From Trichosphaerium sp. ATCC 40318 (lineage: Eukaryota; Discosea; Flabellinia; Trichosidae): 64,000 nucleotides of DNA. Positions 59,712-64,000 of the stretch are shown here, piece by piece. Position numbers and translations under genes: made by a program. The stretch is from the NCBI GenBank assembly GCA_038496445.1, contig JALMLS010000017.1, positions 1 to 64,000 on the forward strand, in the 5' to 3' direction. How positions within the stretch are numbered: position 1 is the stretch's first letter; each line of letters opens with the position of its first letter. Below the pieces are notes generated by a model. The model saw only the letters and a program-made list of their open reading frames with translations, was not told the DNA's origin and did no database searches.

Positions 59712-61097
59712 ATGAGCCAAATTCATGCGTATGCGAATACCAGTGAACCATGGAGCGATGGTAAGGTTACGGCGTTACATAGTATTGTAATACTGTCTGG
59801 AAGCTTTTCAGTACGTATTACGCTGTAATTAAATTATGTACTGACATATTCAACGGGTTATTGGCACTTCGCTCATATTTTGCTCCTACGCCTTTTTTCC
59901 AGAGCTAAGAACGAATGTTAGAAAGTTATTAGTATACCTGTCCCTTTGCGATTTTATAACAGCTCTTGGAAACGCAATAGGAGTTGTTTTACGCATGGTA
60001 GGCCAAGACAGTACGCTGCAAAATTTTTTTGCTAACGATTAACATTCAAAGTTGCTTTATTTGTCCGAGAACTCTTCTAACGCGCAACCATAGTCACTAA
60101 AGAGGGATGCATAGTCCAGAGCTTCTTTACAACTTATTCATCTATGGGCTCCTTTATGTGGACTATAGCAATAGCAGTATATCTCTACTTGGCGGTATCG
60201 CGTTTAAGAAGGTACTAGAGAGCTCAAAAGCCTTTATCTCTGAGCTTCAGCGAATTCCATTTGGAATTGAAAAAAAAAGTATTTACCTATTTTTTAGCGC
60301 TACAAAGGTGTCTATTCGCCTATTCCATGTAGTCTGTTGGGGTGTTCCCTTACTGATCATGGTCGCTGCTGTTTGCTTCGGTGCTCTTGGCTCAAGTAGA
60401 TACAGTGGTACTGCTTATCATAACATTTAAAGTTGTACTTCGGTTTTAACACGTGATAGGTACTGTTGGCTGGTGTTGGATTGTAGATAAGCCTAGATAT
60501 GGTACAATAGATAATATTATAATACAAGTGCTAATAAATCGTAGGTACTTTAGTCATGTGGCAAGTAATAGCTGGGAAAGGCATTGAAATGTACCAGACT
60601 CTAGTTTTCTAATATCTAATGACACTTATCAGATCCTCGTATATTTTGACACCTGTTCTATACTTTCTTACAAAGAGAAGACTTCCAAAGCGCAGTACCA
60701 GTCCTAGCGAGTTGCATACTATCAAAGCGAGAGCAAGTAACATCGCAGTTGGAGCAGATCGTAAAATGATTTTGGTTCCACTTGTTTTTGTTTTGGTACT
60801 TTTGGTACTACTTTTGCTTGCTGACACACTTTGCCTTAAAGCTGCGTATGTGGGGTACACTACGATGGGTACTTGAAACGGTGGCGCCACATGTACATGT
60901 AGATAAGTGGTACTGGCTGGCTGTGTTCCAAGGATTTGGCGATAGTGGTCAAGGTGCATTAGTTTTGCCAAAGTCTTAGCTAAATAACATTCTCAGGTTG
61001 GGCAAATGCTTTATTGTTCGTTATATTCACAGCAAAAGTAAGAAATAAAATGTTCACGTGCGGGAAGGTTAGGCCTGCGTACGGTGAGATACAATAG
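59712..61097 (+). CDS. Seven-helix G-protein-coupled receptor of the cAMP-receptor type
   Basis: Nine or so exons make a complete seven-helix receptor. TM1 is HSIVILSGSFSVIGTSLIFC, TM2 VRKLLVYLSLCDFITALGNA, TM3 CIVQSFFTTYSSMGSFMWTI and AIAVYLYLAV, TM4 VSIRLFHVVCWGVPLLIMVA, extracellular loop 2 GWCWIVDKP (its Cys can pair with the TM3 Cys), TM5 IAGKGIEISSYILTPVLYFL, TM6 RKMILVPLVFVLVLLVLLLL and TM7 YWLAVFQGFGDSGQGWANAL. The C-tail is short and basic. The SLCDF and FxxTYSSMxSFxWT motifs are those of the cAMP-receptor-like/GPR157 class. One intron in TM1 (59811-59856) ends in GG, not AG. Starts MSQIHAYANTSEPWSDGKVT at ATG 59712; stop 61095-61097. The ligand is unknown. Confidence 0.85.
59811..59856 (+). 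other. Non-canonical GT-GG intron in the GPCR gene
   Basis: The 46-nt intron has a strong GTACGT donor and a TACTGAC branch-like site, but the boundary needed to join GSFS to VIGTSLIFC in TM1 is CAACGG followed by GTT. No AG occurs between the branch site and the required exon start, and reading through meets TAA and TGA stops. Both the flanking TM1 sequence and the phase (0) support this boundary. Confidence 0.6.
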
Positions 61098-61233
61098 TGT
61101 AGTCATAATAAAAAAAAATGTACAGTAACAATTTCAACAATGTCAAAAAAAAATTTTACTTGTAAGTTAGAATTAAATGAGTTAAGTTGTGCTTCAGCAG
61201 CTATCACAGTACAGTGATGGTAGAAACTCGCTA

Positions 61234-63529
61234 ATGTTGACTTGTAAACTATTGCTGGCGCGTGGTTGTACTGTAAATGGCCATAAAGAAGATAAACGGC
61301 ATAAATCGAGTCCATCGCGATGCGTGCGCATGTGTAGTACTACAGCGACGCATACAAGCGAAAACATAAAAAAGTTGACACAAGAAGAGGCAAAACTTAT
61401 ATCACAGCCTTTACTACAGGTAATCAAGCGTAAACAATAACTCTTTTAACTTTTCAGGCGTTAGAACAGGTTAAAAACAAACAAATTGCGCCAAATCAAC
61501 TCACCAAGCTTTGCTTGATGCGTGTCGCTCAAACTAAGCAAATGGGGCATTATACAAGCAGCATCAAGGAAGAAGGCGGCAATTTGGCATCTGACACTTC
61601 AGAAGGTTCTATAATTGATGACAAAATCGGTCTAACGTGTAATAGACACTAACAACGGGCTTTCAAACATTCCAATAGCAATCAAAGACAATTTTTGTAC
61701 AAAAGATGTAGCGACAACATGTGCTTCCAAAATGTTGGCAGGTAAGCGAAATACAACGCTCATAAGCTACTCACAAATATCAGAATTTGTTCCTGCCTAT
61801 GATGCAACTGTATGCAATAGAATAAAAGAGCAAGGTGGCGTGGTACGACAGCATTAAACCCTTTAGCAAGATTGACTGCTATAAGATCATTGGTAAAGCC
61901 AATATGGACGAGTTTGGAATGGGGAGTGCCAATATTTACTCGGTACATGGACCAGCTGTCAACCCGTGGTCTGAGAGTTCTGGTAAGATTAAATCACTGT
62001 ATTTCCCTTTTAAGTTCTTGTAGATGCTCCACGTGTTACAGGAGGGAGTAGTGGAGGTAGTGCAGCGGCTGTAGCCTCATCTAGTTGCTTTGCGTACGTT
62101 GTCACTAAGTCCTTTCTCTCTTTGATTTTGACAATTCTACAGTGCTCTTGGAAGCGACACAGGTGGTTCTGTGCGTATGCCAGCAGCACACTGTGGAGTA
62201 GTTGGACTTAAACCATCTTATGGACGATTATCTCGGTAAGGGCTTAACACTAAGTTTGGTGTAATCATGATAATCTTTTAGTTATGGTCTAATTTCTTAT
62301 GCGTCGTCTATGGATACGCCTGGAATAATGACACGGTCAGTTGAGGATGCTGCTTATATGTTAGGTATGTTATCTTCAATGGTTTCATGTAACCCTTATT
62401 AATATTTATTCCAAACAAACAGACATTTTAAGCGGACATGATCCAAATGATCCTACATCAATTAATGTACCCAAAACGGAGTACTCCCAGAGTTTAACAC
62501 AAGATACACAAATAGACTTGAAAGGCGTTACCGTGGGTATACCTATTGTGCGTACATTTTACAAGTAAGAGAATGCTAATATAGTCAAGGAATATAATAT
62601 TGAAGAGCTTGATGACGAGATAAAACAGGCATGGGAAGGAGCTATTGAGAAATTACGTCAACGTGGAGCAAGTATTGTAGAAATATCTTTACCACATACA
62701 AAAGATGCATTATCAGCATACTATATCTTGGCACCAGCTGAAGCAGCATCAAACCTATCAAAATATGATGGCGTTCATTTTGGTACAAACTAATCTTGCT
62801 TTTTTCTTGTTTTGTTTATTCTTGGTAATACAGGTCATCGTGAAGAAGGCAAGACTTATGAAGAAATTGTACGCAACACGCGAACAGAAGGATTTGGATC
62901 TGAAGTAAAGAGACGTATCATTGTGGGTAACTACGTACTCTCCCGGAAGTACGCTGTCACGTGTTCAAAAAAAAGCAAGTTTGTTGACCTTTGGAATTTT
63001 ATAGGTTGTATGACTCTTATTACAAACAAGCACAAAAAATAAGACGCCTTGTACAAAACGACTATACGCAGGCATGGGAAAATGGTGTCGATGTCATTCT
63101 AGGACCTACAACTCCTACAACTGCTCCATTGCTAAAAGATGTCACAACAGTACGTTTTACAGTAACCAAATTAATGAGCATAACTAACTTGGGTGATAAG
63201 GCTAGTGAAGCTAATCCAGCCTCAATGTACGAAATGGATATTTTTACTGTTCCAGCAAATATGGTAAGCAAGCAATTACATAGCTCCGAGTTGTTTAATG
63301 CTTTATGTAGGCAGGTATACCTGGTATATCTGTACCAGTAGGATTGAGCGCTAATGGATTACCAATCGGATTGCAATTACAAACAGAAATGCTTGGTGCG
63401 TACAAAAGAATCTTATCATGGTTAGCTGACATTTCTGACTTATTAGGTGAGGACAAGTTATTCAATCCTGCACGTGTTATAATGGAAGATTGGAATCAAG
63501 ACCACTATACGCGGCTTGCACAATTATAA
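61234..63529 (+). CDS. QRSL1: Glutamyl-tRNA(Gln) amidotransferase subunit A, mitochondrial
   Basis: Amidase-signature subunit of the GatCAB complex, which converts Glu-tRNA(Gln) to Gln-tRNA(Gln) in organelles. The N-terminus [20 protein letters not shown] is a likely presequence. Core motifs: [20 protein letters not shown] (catalytic Lys), [36 protein letters not shown] and [20 protein letters not shown] (the two Ser of the Ser-Ser-Lys triad), [51 protein letters not shown], and the end [20 protein letters not shown] and [20 protein letters not shown]. About ten introns. Length is typical of GatA (about 560 residues). ATG 61234 is the first in frame; stop 63527-63529. Confidence 0.93.
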
Positions 63530-64000
63530 TAAAAACAGGAACATTTGAAAAGTCCATCCTTTTAAGTGTCTGGGAAATTTACTGAAAAAAAGCCGTTAAG
63601 TGTTGTTTTGGTCGTAGTTTTGACTTGATTGCCATCAAACACTTGTTATTATGGCATCTAACAAAGGTTCACGCCTAATTACTGCTTTCCAGCTCTAAAT
63701 CATCCTAGTTGACTTTCACTCAATGGTTGTACTCTACGGTGGTAGGGATAACGTTAATATAGTCAAATTAGCGCCTAGAGAGATATTTAACAATAAACAT
63801 GGACATTTTCATCACGACGACATTGTCAACTGTAATTTCGGGGACAGAGTATGTAAAAACGCTATTACCAAAGGATAACAGATTATAGTTAGAACCAAGA
63901 AAAGGAAAGGGTTGGCTGGTCATTTTGCCACTCTCGCCGCTTCTTTGGCGCCTTGGATGCAATCGGCGCACCGAAATATTATACACAGCGGATATTGGCA
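63530..64000. other. Right-edge sequence, possible partial minus-strand gene
   Basis: A minus-strand frame (63768-63986) includes an internal ATG (MTSQPFPFLGSNYNLLSFGN) and reads VFTYSVPEITVDNVVVMKMS before its stop. It may be the end of a gene that starts beyond the window, or noise. Nothing else in this stretch looks coded. Confidence 0.3.

Overview
The window is nuclear DNA from a gene-dense, AT-rich unicellular eukaryote. About 35 protein genes lie in 64 kb, and most are cut by many short introns of roughly 35-70 nt. The introns usually begin GTACG or GTATG, carry a CTAAC/CTGAC-like branch site close to the 3' end, and finish in TAG, AAG or CAG. I assembled the gene models by joining open segments across such sites. 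The lineage is not fixed by sequence alone. The gene set (UBA5 of the UFM1 pathway, ZGRF1, a vault-protein relative, a cAMP-receptor-type GPCR, profilin, DOP1, a CtBP relative, a PDXDC1 relative) argues against a typical fungus and fits a free-living or parasitic protist.

Layout. 0-13.4 kb: a membrane protein, profilin, a repeat-tailed protein with a possible PX-like segment, a RING/UBR-box protein, a PDXDC1-like protein, a SMIM20-like mitochondrial protein, a truncated major-vault-protein relative ending in a membrane helix, and a SYAP1-like BSD protein. 13.4-24.6 kb: a small mitochondrial-type protein, a CtBP-like dehydrogenase, a small membrane protein, the very long DOP1 gene, and an Nse1 homologue without its RING. 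25.5-36.9 kb: an NmrA-type reductase, the ZGRF1 helicase, an NCS-type calcium sensor, a family X DNA polymerase, a PITH protein and a membrane-anchored methyltransferase. 37-49 kb is more accessory: an intronless MORN/YwqK-repeat gene, UBA5, an LRR-acetyltransferase fusion, a divergent pair of related surface/secreted proteins, an intronless F-box/LRR gene and poorly resolved genes. 48.7-64 kb: a 2OG-Fe(II) oxygenase, a DUF1152 protein, several unrecognised genes, mitochondrial aconitase, TXNDC9, a seven-helix GPCR and mitochondrial GatA.

Genes alternate in strand and are packed into divergent pairs with 35-240 bp between start codons and convergent pairs with as little as 7-15 bp between stops, so bidirectional promoters and overlapping 3' ends are likely. 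Functional themes are mitochondrial metabolism and translation (aconitase, GatA, SMIM20-like), DNA repair and genome maintenance (ZGRF1, Pol X, Nse1), ubiquitin-family pathways (UBA5, RING/UBR protein, F-box proteins), membrane traffic (DOP1) and signalling (GPCR, NCS). The least ordinary items are the vault-repeat membrane protein, the LRR-GNAT fusion, the surface/secreted paralogue pair and the two intronless repeat genes that resemble giant-virus or amoebal repeat families. I found no tRNA, rRNA, CRISPR array or transposase.
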